A stretch of 64,000 bases of DNA, from NCBI RefSeq assembly GCF_902459705.1, contig NZ_CABPRU010000016.1, positions 1 to 64,000 of the forward strand, read 5' to 3'. How positions within the stretch are numbered: position 1 is the first letter of the stretch; each line of letters starts with the position of its first letter. Positions 56,192 through 64,000 of this stretch are shown one piece after another. A program made the translations under genes and the position numbers. The DNA comes from Pandoraea terrigena (GTDB lineage Bacteria; Pseudomonadota; Gammaproteobacteria; Burkholderiales; Burkholderiaceae). The notes beneath the pieces were generated by a model, which was given only the letters and a program-made list of their open reading frames with translations, ran no database searches and had not been told where the DNA came from.

Positions 56192-56560
56192 ATGAAGGAA
56201 TTCTCCGGAAAGTCAGCCAGGGTGACGATCGGTGCTTGGCTCATGGTTGCGGCAGGTGCCGCGCTCTCGCAGACGAGCGCGTCGCCCGCCGGCGCCTCGG
56301 ATGCGCGCGTGCTCGAGAAGCTCGCCCGCGAGCGCAATTGCATGACGTGTCATGCCACCGACCGTAGGCTGATCGCCCCGTCCTACCGGGATATCGCCAG
56401 GCGTTACGCCGGGCAGGCCGGTGCTGCCAACGACATCGCACGTTCCATTGAGAATGGCAGTCATGGCAAGTGGGGAAGCATTCCGATGCCCGCCAGCCCC
56501 CAGGTCGCCCCGGACGAGGCAATGCGTCTGGCACGCTGGATTCTCGACATGGCGCGATAA
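56192..56560 (+). CDS. Small periplasmic cytochrome c (class I)
   Basis: A 122-residue protein. The signal peptide is about 1-28. Haem is bound at CMTCH (50-54) and the axial Met is probably Met99 in GSIPMPAS, the layout of a cytochrome c551/c552-like carrier. It would carry single electrons in the periplasm. ATG 56192 lacks a good ribosome site; the frame runs upstream to 56141. It is a lone gene converging on the DUF2486 gene. Confidence 0.85.
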   Translation: MKEFSGKSARVTIGAWLMVAAGAALSQTSASPAGASDARVLEKLARERNCMTCHATDRRLIAPSYRDIARRYAGQAGAANDIARSIENGSHGKWGSIPMPASPQVAPDEAMRLARWILDMAR

Positions 56561-56621
56561 GCGGTCGCATCGGTCAACCGGCGTTTCCTGTGCGCAGTGG
56601 CGTCACAGCACCACCGAGGCC

Positions 56622-56981
56622 CTAACCTTGCGAGCGAACCTGCTTCGCGACTTCCTCGATCACCGCCTGCCGGATGCGGTCGGGCAATTGCACTTGCAAG
56701 GCATCGGCGACCTGCTTGCCGATCAGTTGCACCAGCCATGAGGTCTGGTCGATCAGCGCGTCGTGACAGCGGCGCTCCACCATCGTCGTGATTTCATCGG
56801 CCAGTTGCAGGGTGAGCCGGGCGCTCACGCGCTCGGCAAACACCGCGACATCGGCCGGCACGCCCTGCTCGACGGCCGACGCGGCCCGTTCGGCATCCGG
56901 CAACGCAGTTGCCTCGCCGGGCGCGAGCACTTCGGTCAGCGTGGGAATGCCGGGATCGGTGCGCTCGGGCTCGTTCGTCAC
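56622..56981 (-). CDS. DUF2486 family protein
   Basis: A 119-residue soluble protein with an N-terminal Pro/Glu-rich linker (about 1-35) and a helical C-terminal half (about 45-117). It matches the Burkholderiaceae DUF2486 family found directly after holC; its function is unknown. The start is GTG 56981, overlapping the holC stop as GTGA, so it is made from the pepA-holC message. No terminator was seen in the 61 bases before the cytochrome gene end. Confidence 0.75.
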   Translation of the reverse strand: MTNEPERTDPGIPTLTEVLAPGEATALPDAERAASAVEQGVPADVAVFAERVSARLTLQLADEITTMVERRCHDALIDQTSWLVQLIGKQVADALQVQLPDRIRQAVIEEVAKQVRSQG

Positions 56982-57400
56982 GATCCGCCTCTCTGGTCGT
57001 AATTGTTCAGGGTATAGCCACGATCGCGGTAGAAGCGATAGCGTTCGCGGGCGCCGGACAATGCCTCCGGCGTGTCGCCCACGATCTCGACCACGCGTTC
57101 GAAACGCGCGAAGTGCGTCGGCACGCTGCCCGCCAGATTCAGCATCACCTGGTGGTGCTGCGCCGCTTCATCGGGGGCGGCGAGCACGACGGGCGTTTGC
57201 GGGGCAAGCGGGTCGCGGGTGAAGCAATGCGGCACGAACTCCAGTGGCGAGAACGTCCAGAGCGTCTGGTCGAACGCGCGCAGCACGTCGGGCTCACCGA
57301 CGACCACGAGCGTTTGCCCAGCGCCGTAGACCTTGCGCGCGAACCGGCACGCGTATTCGAGCCGGTTCGCCACATGCGTGTGGAAATCGACGCGCGTCAC
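56978..57400 (-). CDS. holC: DNA polymerase III subunit chi
   Basis: A 140-residue HolC protein, part of the clamp-loader/SSB bridge of the replicase. Family features are [20 protein letters not shown] at the start, the [20 protein letters not shown] and FVPHCFTRD blocks, and the C-terminal [21 protein letters not shown] 57400 overlaps the pepA stop as GTGA, the common pepA-holC order. The length is close to E. coli chi (147). Confidence 0.88.
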   Translation of the reverse strand: MTRVDFHTHVANRLEYACRFARKVYGAGQTLVVVGEPDVLRAFDQTLWTFSPLEFVPHCFTRDPLAPQTPVVLAAPDEAAQHHQVMLNLAGSVPTHFARFERVVEIVGDTPEALSGARERYRFYRDRGYTLNNYDQRGGS

Positions 57401-58908
57401 CGGGCTTCGCGATCGATCAGGAACTGCGTGAGCAACGGCACCGGACGGCCCGTCGCCCCCTTGGCCGCACCGCTCTTCCATGCCGTCCCGGCGATGTCGA
57501 GGTGGGCCCACTCATACTTCTCGGTAAAGCGCGACAGGAAGCACGCCGCGGTCACGCTGCCGGCCGGGCGCCCGCCGATGTTCGCCATGTCGGCGAAGTT
57601 CGACTTGAGCTGCTCCTGATACGCCTCCTCGACCGGCAGACGCCACGCCGTGTCGCCCGTCGTGCGGCCGGCCGCGAGCAGTTCGTCGGCGAGGGCGTCG
57701 CTCTTCGAAAAGAGGCCCGTGTTCACGTGGCCGAGCGCGATGATGCAAGCGCCCGTGAGCGTAGCGACGTCGACCACGGCCGCGGGCTTGAAACGTTCCG
57801 CGTAGGTGAGCGCGTCGCACAGGATCAGGCGGCCTTCGGCATCGGTGTTGAGCACTTCGATGGTCTGGCCGGACATGCTGGTCACCACGTCGCCCGGCTT
57901 CGTTGCGCGTCCGCCCGGCATGTTCTCGGTGGCCGGCACGATGGCGATGACGTTGAGCTTGAGGCCCATCTCGGCGACTGCGCGCATCGTGCCAAGCACG
58001 GAGGCCGCACCGCACATGTCGTACTTCATTTCGTCCATGCCCTCGCCGGGCTTGATCGAGATACCGCCCGAGTCGAACGTCACCCCCTTGCCCACCAGCA
58101 CGATGGGCGCTTGCTTGGCAGGGCCGCCTTCATACTTGAGCACGATGAACTGCGGCGGCTCCACCGACCCCCGGGCGACTGACAGGAACGAGCCCATCTT
58201 GAGCGCTTCGATCTGCTTTGGCCCGAGAATATCGGCCTTGAGCTTGAATTCGCGCGCGAGCTTGCGGGCTGTGTCGGCCAGATACGACGGCGTGCACACG
58301 TTGCCCGGCAGGTTGCCCAGGTCCTTGGCGAGCGCCATGCCGTTGCCGATCGCCTCGCCACGCCTGGCCGCGACCCGGGCGGCCTTCAGGTCATCGGGAG
58401 CGACCGCGAAGATCACCTTGCGCAGCGCCGTGTTGGCCGGCTCGGCCTTGCTCTTCATCTGCGTGAAACGGTAAGTCGCGTCGCGCAACGCGAGGACCGA
58501 GGCGCACACGGCCCAGGCGGTATCGCGCTTGGGGACCGCGGCTTGCGGCAACGTCCAGATGGCGTCGGACGCACGCGACGCCATCACCGCGCGCGCAGCG
58601 GCGCGCGAGGCCTCATTGAAGCTCTTGGGCGAGAACTGGTCTTCGCGGCCCAGACCGACGAACAGCACACGCGCCTGACTCCATCCGGCGACCTCGTGCA
58701 GCATCAGCGTGCTGCCGAGCTTGCCATCGAGTTCGCCGCGCTTGACCATGCGTGCCAGCAGGCCCTTGCTGACGACGTCCAGCGCCTTGGCGAGCCCCGC
58801 GAGCGGCTGTTGCTCGAACACGCCGACCACCAGGCAATCGGTCTTTGCGTTGGCAAGGCCGGCCTGGCCGGCCTTGGTCGAATCGAAGGCTTTTGTGCTA
58901 AAGTCCAT
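57397..58908 (-). CDS. pepA: Leucyl aminopeptidase (M17)
   Basis: A 503-residue cytosolic di-metal aminopeptidase. The active-site blocks are [20 protein letters not shown] (metal-binding Lys and Asp) and the [10 protein letters not shown] signature with metal ligands and the catalytic Arg. In E. coli PepA also binds DNA in plasmid dimer resolution and carAB control. ATG 58908 with GAGGAAAG is the start. It heads pepA-holC-DUF2486 and is divergent from lptF with a 91-base shared promoter region. Confidence 0.95.
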   Translation of the reverse strand: MDFSTKAFDSTKAGQAGLANAKTDCLVVGVFEQQPLAGLAKALDVVSKGLLARMVKRGELDGKLGSTLMLHEVAGWSQARVLFVGLGREDQFSPKSFNEASRAAARAVMASRASDAIWTLPQAAVPKRDTAWAVCASVLALRDATYRFTQMKSKAEPANTALRKVIFAVAPDDLKAARVAARRGEAIGNGMALAKDLGNLPGNVCTPSYLADTARKLAREFKLKADILGPKQIEALKMGSFLSVARGSVEPPQFIVLKYEGGPAKQAPIVLVGKGVTFDSGGISIKPGEGMDEMKYDMCGAASVLGTMRAVAEMGLKLNVIAIVPATENMPGGRATKPGDVVTSMSGQTIEVLNTDAEGRLILCDALTYAERFKPAAVVDVATLTGACIIALGHVNTGLFSKSDALADELLAAGRTTGDTAWRLPVEEAYQEQLKSNFADMANIGGRPAGSVTAACFLSRFTEKYEWAHLDIAGTAWKSGAAKGATGRPVPLLTQFLIDREAR

Positions 58909-58999
58909 CGCGCTTTCCTCGGGTAAAATTCGTACGATCCGCAATTATCCGCTTTTTTCCCCGCTCGCCCAACCGCGAGAGCACCCCAATCGCCATCAC

Positions 59000-60127
59000 A
59001 TGATTTTTCAGCGTTCCCTGCAGCGCGAGCTGAACTACACCGCCGGGGCCGTCTTCATGGTGCTGATCACCGTCATGCTCACCACGATGATGATCCGCAT
59101 CCTGGGCTTCGCCGCATCCGGGAAAGCCGACCCGCGCGACGTGCTCGTGCTGATCGGCCTGGCCGTGATCGGCTACCTGGCCATCATTCTGATCGTGACG
59201 CTGTTCGTCTCGATCCTGTTCGTGCTCACCCGGTGGTACCGCGACTCCGAAATGGTCGTGTGGTTTGCCTCGGGCCTGTCGATTACCCACTTCATCAAGC
59301 CGGTGCTGCGCTTTGCCACGCCCTATCTGGCCGTGATCACATTCTGCGCGCTCGTGGCCTGGCCTTGGGCGAACCAGCAGATCTCCGCCCTCGAAGCCCG
59401 CTTCGCCCAACGTGACGACGTCTCGATGATCGCGCCGGGCCAGTTCCGCGAAAGCGCCGCCAGCCGCCGGGTGTTCTTCGTCGAAACGGTCTCGCCGGAC
59501 GCGACCAAGGTGCACAACGTTTTCGTCTCCGGGACCGAGAACGGCAAAGTCAGCGTGGTCGTCTCGAAAGAGGGACACATCGAAACGGCCAAGGACGGCA
59601 ATCGCTACATCGTCCTGGAAAAGGGTCGTCGTTACGATGGGGTGCCCGGCCAGCCCGACTACCGCGTGATGGAGTTCGAGCGCTATGGCGTGAAGATCGA
59701 CAATCCGGCCGTCGCGCAAACCGACAACACCCCGACCAAGGGGGTGCCGACCTTGCGCCTGTTCCGTGAGATCCAGAATCCTATCTTCCGCGGCGAGATC
59801 GTCTGGCGTATCGGCCTGCCGCTGCTCGCGCTCGCGCTCGTGTTGCTCGCCGTGCCGCTGGCCTATCAGAATCCGCGCCACGGCCGCACCGTCAACCTCG
59901 TCATGGCCGTGCTTATCTATCTCGCGTACACCAACCTGTTGAGCCTGTCGCAGGCGTGGGTGGCGCAGGAGCGCATGCCGCTCGCCATCGGCGTGTGGTT
60001 GTTGCACGTGCTCGCCATGGTCGTCATCGTGCTGCTTTACGCGCGCCGCGTGCGCTTCCGGGGGCTGTTCGGCCGTCGCCGTCAGGGCGGATCCGGCACA
60101 GCGCCGACATCGGGAGGGGCTCGCTGA
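59000..60127 (+). CDS. lptF: LPS export system permease LptF
   Basis: A 375-residue inner-membrane protein with three helices (about 15-125), a periplasmic beta-jellyroll (about 130-270) and three more helices (about 275-355). With LptG and the ATPase LptB it extracts LPS from the inner membrane and passes it to LptC. ATG 59000 gives MIFQRSLQRELNYTAGAVF, the family N-terminus; the ribosome site is weak. The stop overlaps lptG as TGATG. Confidence 0.93.
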   Translation: MIFQRSLQRELNYTAGAVFMVLITVMLTTMMIRILGFAASGKADPRDVLVLIGLAVIGYLAIILIVTLFVSILFVLTRWYRDSEMVVWFASGLSITHFIKPVLRFATPYLAVITFCALVAWPWANQQISALEARFAQRDDVSMIAPGQFRESAASRRVFFVETVSPDATKVHNVFVSGTENGKVSVVVSKEGHIETAKDGNRYIVLEKGRRYDGVPGQPDYRVMEFERYGVKIDNPAVAQTDNTPTKGVPTLRLFREIQNPIFRGEIVWRIGLPLLALALVLLAVPLAYQNPRHGRTVNLVMAVLIYLAYTNLLSLSQAWVAQERMPLAIGVWLLHVLAMVVIVLLYARRVRFRGLFGRRRQGGSGTAPTSGGAR

Positions 60128-61266
60128 TGCGCATCTATGAGAAATACTTTGCTCGCCAGATCTACCTGGCGTTCCTGTTCGTCCTGCTCGCGTTCGTCGG
60201 CCTGTTCGTCTTCTTCGACCTGGTGAGCGAACTGGGTGACGTCGGCCGGGGGGGGTACCGCTTCCAGCACGCCCTCGCCTACGTGCTGCTGTTCGCCCCG
60301 CAGCGCATGTACGAAATCATCCCGGTCGCCTCGCTTATTGCCGCCATCTATGTCTGCGCGCAACTGGCGGGGAACTCGGAATTCACGATCTTCCGTGTCT
60401 CCGGACTGTCGACGGGACAGGCACTGCGCTCGCTGCTGAAAATCGGCGTCCCGATCGTGCTGGCCACCTTCCTCATTGGCGAGTACGTCGCGCCGAATGC
60501 CGAGCAGCTCGCGCAGAAGATTCGTCTGGAAGCGCTGGGCAGTTCGGTCTCGGCCGGGTTTCGCTCCGGCGTCTGGGTCAAGGACACCGTCGATCAGGAC
60601 GGCTCGCGCGTCACCCGCTTCATCAACGTTGGCACGCTCAATCCCGACAACACCATCGCCAACGTGCGCATCTACGAATTCGACGACAAGCTGCGTCTGG
60701 ACAGCGTGCGACTGGCCAAGCTGGGGCAATTCGACGCGCCGGACTACTGGAAGCTGACGGATGTGTCCGAAACGGTCTTCAGCGCGACGAACGATGCCAC
60801 GGCCAGCACCGATCCGCTGCGGGCCCTGGTGCAGAGCAAGCAGGTGCACATTGAAACGGTGCAGATGCGCTCGGAACTCACGCCGCAGATCCTGTCCGTG
60901 CTGATGGTCTCGCCCGACAACATGGCGATCGGCAGCCTGTACAGCTACATCGGCCACCTGAAGGAAAACCAGCAGAACACCGACCGTTACAGCCTCGCGC
61001 TCTGGCAGAAGCTGCTTTACCCGTTCGCCGTCTTCGTGATGATGGCGCTGGCACTGCCGTTCGCCTACTTGCACGCGCGCGCCGGCGCCATCGGCCTGAA
61101 GGTGTTCGGCGGGATCATGCTCGGCATGAGCTTCCAGTTGCTCAACAACTTGTTCTCGCACCTGGGCCTGCTCAATACCTGGCCGTCGTGGTTCACGGCC
61201 GCGTTGCCGTCACTCCTCTACCTGGTGCTCGCCATTGCGGCGCTGCGCTGGGTCGATAAACACTGA
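60127..61266 (+). CDS. lptG: LPS export system permease LptG
   Basis: A 379-residue partner of LptF with the same 3 + jellyroll + 3 layout. The N-terminus MRIYEKYFARQIYLAFLFV and the coupling-helix region EFTIFRVSGLSTGQ (about 82-95) are typical. ATG 60127 shares its first base with the lptF stop; a GGGAGGGGC site lies inside lptF. It is followed by cbiX 10 bases later on the same strand. Confidence 0.94.
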   Translation: MRIYEKYFARQIYLAFLFVLLAFVGLFVFFDLVSELGDVGRGGYRFQHALAYVLLFAPQRMYEIIPVASLIAAIYVCAQLAGNSEFTIFRVSGLSTGQALRSLLKIGVPIVLATFLIGEYVAPNAEQLAQKIRLEALGSSVSAGFRSGVWVKDTVDQDGSRVTRFINVGTLNPDNTIANVRIYEFDDKLRLDSVRLAKLGQFDAPDYWKLTDVSETVFSATNDATASTDPLRALVQSKQVHIETVQMRSELTPQILSVLMVSPDNMAIGSLYSYIGHLKENQQNTDRYSLALWQKLLYPFAVFVMMALALPFAYLHARAGAIGLKVFGGIMLGMSFQLLNNLFSHLGLLNTWPSWFTAALPSLLYLVLAIAALRWVDKH

Positions 61267-61276
61267 GCCGCCGATC

Positions 61277-61657
61277 ATGCCCAGCAAACCCGGCATCATC
61301 CTGTTCGCCCATGGGTCCCGCGATCCCCGCTGGGCCGAGCCGTTCGAGCGTCTGCGCGACAAACTCGGCGTCCGGCGCCCCGACGCCGACGTGCAACTCG
61401 CGTTCCTGGAACTGATGACGCCAACGCTCGGCGACGCCGTGGCGGCCATGACATCGCAGGGAACGTCCGACATCACACTGGTACCGGTCTTTCTGGGCCA
61501 GGGCGGCCACGTGAGGCGTGATGTGCCGGCGCTCGCCGACGCTTGCCGCGCCGCTCACCCCGGCCTCGATCTGCGCGTGAGCGCGGCCATTGGCGAGGAC
61601 GACACGGTACTCGATGCCCTGGCCGACTACTGCGGCAGGATGATGGACGCCCGCTAA
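61277..61657 (+). CDS. cbiX: Short CbiX/SirB-type sirohydrochlorin chelatase
   Basis: A 126-residue single-domain chelatase. The conserved ILFAHGSRDPRW places the catalytic His at about 12, and the second His is in LGQGGHVRRDVP (about 77). Single-domain forms work as homodimers to insert cobalt (cobalamin) or iron (siroheme) into sirohydrochlorin. The SUMT gene converging on it and cysN further on favour siroheme for sulfite reductase. It begins 10 bases after lptG and could be read from the lpt promoter. Confidence 0.85.
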   Translation: MPSKPGIILFAHGSRDPRWAEPFERLRDKLGVRRPDADVQLAFLELMTPTLGDAVAAMTSQGTSDITLVPVFLGQGGHVRRDVPALADACRAAHPGLDLRVSAAIGEDDTVLDALADYCGRMMDAR

Positions 61658-61694
61658 GGGAAATCGCCTCGTCGCGGCAGCGCATCGCCACAAT

Positions 61695-61736
61695 GAAAAA
61701 ACGGCGTCACAGTCCACACTGTGACGCCGTTTTGCA
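61695..61736. terminator. Bidirectional intrinsic terminator between cbiX and cobA
   Basis: A 15-base perfect stem (61698-61712 with 61719-61733) and a 6-base loop. On the minus strand it runs into six T, on the plus strand into four T. It lies between the convergent stops at 61657 and 61798. Confidence 0.9.
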
Positions 61737-61797
61737 TAGATCGTAACGGGCGCCAACGACCACCGCCGCAAGCGCTTACGCTCGCCAGCGATCTCCG

Positions 61798-62586
61798 TCA
61801 GGCGGCCATCGCCGCCTGCGTCGCCCAGTCGTGCAACGACGCAGCGTCGGCATGCGCGAATGCCTCGCCGATGAGCAGCACGCTCGGCTGCGACGCGTCG
61901 AACCATGACGCCGCCAGCCCCTGGCTAACGTCGTCCAGCGTGAGGCTCACCCGTCGCTCGCGCGATGTCGTTGCCGCTTCCACGATCGCCACGGGCGTCG
62001 CGGCCGGCTTGCCTGCCGCGATCAATGCCTGCGCGATGCGCTGGGCGCTGTCACGTCCCATGTAATAGACAAGCGAATCGGCCGACGCCTGCGCCGCAAT
62101 CTCGGCTGACTCGGGCGCACGGCTCTGTGTGGCGAAGGCCACACTGCGCGCCACGCCACGCAACGTCAGCGATCGCCCGAGCGCGGCGGCGCTAGCCAGC
62201 GCCGCCGTAATGCCGGGCACGACTTCCACCGCGATGCCTGCCGCCTCCAGCGCGCGCAGTTCCTCGTCTGCCCGGCCGAACAGCATCGGATCGCCGCCCT
62301 TCAAGCGCACGACCCGCGCGTGGGTGCGCGCATGATCGATCAACTGCTTGTTGATGAAGTGCTGCGCACTCGACTGCTTGCCGCAGCGCTTGCCGACCGC
62401 AATCCGCTTGGCCTGCGGGCATAGCGCGAGCATCTCGGGCTCGACGAGCGCGTCGTGCAGCACCACGTCGGCCTGGGCCAACAGTCGAGCGCCGCGCACC
62501 GTGATCAGATCGGCCGCGCCGGGGCCCGCCCCGACGAGATAGACCTTGCCCGGGGCCGTACCGGTTTGCGAAGAAGTCACCATCAT
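61798..62586 (-). CDS. cobA: Uroporphyrinogen-III C-methyltransferase (SUMT)
   Basis: A 262-residue SAM-dependent enzyme that methylates uroporphyrinogen III at C2 and C7 to precorrin-2, the branch point to siroheme and cobalamin. Blocks are YLVGAGPGAADLITVRG (near 17-33), LKGGDPMLFGRADEEL (near 96-111) and VVPGITAALASAA (near 121-133). It lacks the CysG dehydrogenase/chelatase half, so other proteins must finish siroheme; CbiX may be one. The start is ATG 62586 or 62583; the frame extends to 62625 without a ribosome site. It lies downstream of cysN. Confidence 0.9.
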   Translation of the reverse strand: MMVTSSQTGTAPGKVYLVGAGPGAADLITVRGARLLAQADVVLHDALVEPEMLALCPQAKRIAVGKRCGKQSSAQHFINKQLIDHARTHARVVRLKGGDPMLFGRADEELRALEAAGIAVEVVPGITAALASAAALGRSLTLRGVARSVAFATQSRAPESAEIAAQASADSLVYYMGRDSAQRIAQALIAAGKPAATPVAIVEAATTSRERRVSLTLDDVSQGLAASWFDASQPSVLLIGEAFAHADAASLHDWATQAAMAA

Positions 62587-62656
62587 GATGTCGCCATGGT
62601 TCGTGGGGTTTGGCGCCGGTCCCATCCGGGGGACCGTGCGCCAGGCAAGGCCATAC

Positions 62657-63958
62657 TTACGCCGCGAGGCTGCGGATCATGCCCGCTGCCACCGTGTGGT
62701 GCGTGGCTTCGTCGATCAGCACGAACGCGCCCGTGGCCGGGTTCGCGTCGTACGTGTCGGCGGCCACCGGCTTCTGCAAGCTCAACTGCACGCGGCCGAT
62801 GTCGTTCATGGCGAGCGTCGACTTTTCCGTGCCGTGCGAAAGCGTGCTGACGTCGAGCACTGTGTCCACGCTGCCGACCTTCACATACACCGTGCTGGTC
62901 GCCTGCTTGAGCAGATACTTGCGCTGCGGCGCGAGGGCGTCCTCGTCGAACCAGCACACGTCGGCCGCCAGTTTGCGCGACGGCTCCAGCGTCGAGGCCG
63001 CCGCAACGAATGTATCGCCGCGCGACACATCCACGTCCTCGGTCAGACGAATCGTCACGCACTGCCCGGCGAACGCTTCCTCGAGCAAGCCACGCGGCCC
63101 GACGATCTCGGCGACGCTCGCCGTGCGGCCAGCCGGCAGCACACGCAACGTTTGACCGACGCGCAGCGAGCCCGATTCCACACGTCCCATATAACCGCGG
63201 AAGTCGTCGGCATGCGCGCCGTCCTGACGTGCCACCAGTTGCACCGGGAAGCGCAGCTCGCCGCCCGACTGCGTGACCGGCAGCGATTCGAGCACGTCGA
63301 GCAGCGGTTCGTCCTGATACCAGGGCATACGCTCGCTCGCGTACACGATGTTATCGCCCTTGAGCGCCGAGACCGGCACGAAGCGTACGTCTTCCAGACC
63401 CAAGCGCTGCGCCAGGTCGAGATAGGCGGCGCGAATGGCGTCGAATGCCGTCTCGCTGTAGTCGATCAGGTCCATCTTGTTGATGGCGACGATGACGTGC
63501 TGCAGGCCAAGCAGCTTGACGATGGCGCTGTGACGCTTGGTCTGGGCGAGCAACTCGGTGCGACCGTCGACTTCGGTCACGCGCGTGGCATCGACCAGGA
63601 TGATCGCGGCGTGTGCCGTCGATGCGCCGGTGACCATGTTGCGCGTGTACTGCTCGTGGCCCGGCGTGTCGGCGATGATGAACTTGCGACGTGCGGTCGT
63701 GAAGTAGCGATAGGCGACATCGATGGTGATGCCCTGCTCGCGCTCGGCTTCAAGGCCGTCGGTGAGCAGCGAGAAGTCGATGTCTTCGCCGGCGGTACGC
63801 TTGTGCTTGGCGCGTGCGATGGCGGAGAGCTGGTCGGTCAGTACCGATTTGCTGTCATACAGCAGACGGCCGATCAACGTGCTTTTGCCGTCGTCGACGC
63901 TGCCTGCCGTAATGAAACGCAGCACGCCGAGGTCTTCCTGATGCGGGGTGAGGCTCAT
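62657..63958 (-). CDS. cysN: Sulfate adenylyltransferase subunit 1 (GTPase)
   Basis: A 433-residue GTPase of assimilatory sulfate activation; with CysD it makes APS from ATP and sulfate. The P-loop GSVDDGKST is at 19-27, followed by DTPGHEQY and NKMDL, then two beta-barrel domains. It is the CysN-only form (no fused APS kinase). ATG 63958 is the start. A stop codon 8 bases upstream probably ends cysD. Downstream cobA would supply siroheme to sulfite reductase. Confidence 0.94.
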   Translation of the reverse strand: MSLTPHQEDLGVLRFITAGSVDDGKSTLIGRLLYDSKSVLTDQLSAIARAKHKRTAGEDIDFSLLTDGLEAEREQGITIDVAYRYFTTARRKFIIADTPGHEQYTRNMVTGASTAHAAIILVDATRVTEVDGRTELLAQTKRHSAIVKLLGLQHVIVAINKMDLIDYSETAFDAIRAAYLDLAQRLGLEDVRFVPVSALKGDNIVYASERMPWYQDEPLLDVLESLPVTQSGGELRFPVQLVARQDGAHADDFRGYMGRVESGSLRVGQTLRVLPAGRTASVAEIVGPRGLLEEAFAGQCVTIRLTEDVDVSRGDTFVAAASTLEPSRKLAADVCWFDEDALAPQRKYLLKQATSTVYVKVGSVDTVLDVSTLSHGTEKSTLAMNDIGRVQLSLQKPVAADTYDANPATGAFVLIDEATHHTVAAGMIRSLAA

Positions 63959-63965
63959 GATCTCT

Positions 63966-64000
63966 TCAACTCGATTGCGTGGCCCCTGGCGCGGCGAATC
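63966..64000 (-). CDS. Probable C-terminal end of the gene upstream of cysN (cysD?)
   Basis: The minus strand is open in one frame to the window edge and ends in TGA at 63966-63968, seven bases before the cysN ATG; GAAGAGA overlapping this stop can serve as the cysN ribosome site. cysD normally precedes cysN at this spacing. Only 11 codons are visible (ending FAAPGATQSS), too few to confirm the family. Confidence 0.3.
   Translation of the reverse strand, partial: FAAPGATQSS

Overview
The window is a GC-rich, gene-dense chromosomal segment with 49 supported protein genes (one cut at the left edge, one probably cut at the right edge). I see no rRNA, no intact tRNA, no insertion sequence and no CRISPR array. 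The gene content and order (gyrA, serC-pheA-tyrA-aroA, cmk-rpsA-ihfB-lapA-lapB, ugd, hldE/hldD, cysM, and pepA-holC-DUF2486 divergent from lptF-lptG) are those of a beta-proteobacterium of the Burkholderiaceae. A Pandoraea-like species is my best guess, from memory of gene order and not from a search.

Layout. 1-7.6 kb: the start of etfB, a monoglyceride-lipase-like hydrolase, a ferredoxin reductase, an enoyl-CoA hydratase, a histone-deacetylase-family amidohydrolase, mltB, cysM and a ComEA-like protein with a long basic tail. 7.8-15.8 kb (minus strand): cmk-rpsA-ihfB-lapA-lapB-ugd-hldE-hldD, covering translation, nucleoid and envelope (LPS heptose, UDP-glucuronate, LPS assembly control). 15.8-24.9 kb: an apparent insertion between cmk and aroA, made of a DctB/DctD-type two-component system and a five-gene branched-chain-type ABC importer (livKHMGF). 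Upstream of livK lie a near-consensus sigma-54 promoter, an inverted repeat placed like an enhancer, and a possible 9-residue leader ORF. 24.9-33.05 kb (minus): aroA, tyrA, pheA, serC, a DUF2059 protein and gyrA. 33.4-36.7 kb: ompA, a di-iron ferritin-like protein, an EVE-domain protein and a SIMPL-domain protein.

36.8-44.9 kb is a complete malonate-use locus: a TRAP importer (P, Q and M subunits), malonyl-CoA decarboxylase, an enoyl-CoA hydratase and malonyl-CoA synthetase on the minus strand. A divergent GntR regulator and a TTGTATACAC operator-like site lie at its head. 44.97-51 kb: lgt, a LysR regulator and two different dihydroxyacid dehydratases in tandem. 51.2-56.1 kb: a four-gene drug-efflux operon (ytcA-mdtN-mdtO-mdtP). 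56.2-61.3 kb: a small cytochrome c, then DUF2486-holC-pepA divergent from lptF-lptG. 61.3-64 kb: a short CbiX chelatase, SUMT (cobA) and cysN, which together suit siroheme and sulfate assimilation.

Many neighbours are translationally coupled by 4-5 base start/stop overlaps (GTGA, ATGA, TGATG, TAATG). Convergent or terminal genes are separated by strong hairpins. The most interesting parts are the sigma-54/DctBD/liv module that splits an otherwise conserved aroA-cmk-rpsA gene string, the regulated malonate locus, the natural Ala83 in GyrA, and an uncharacterised di-iron protein.
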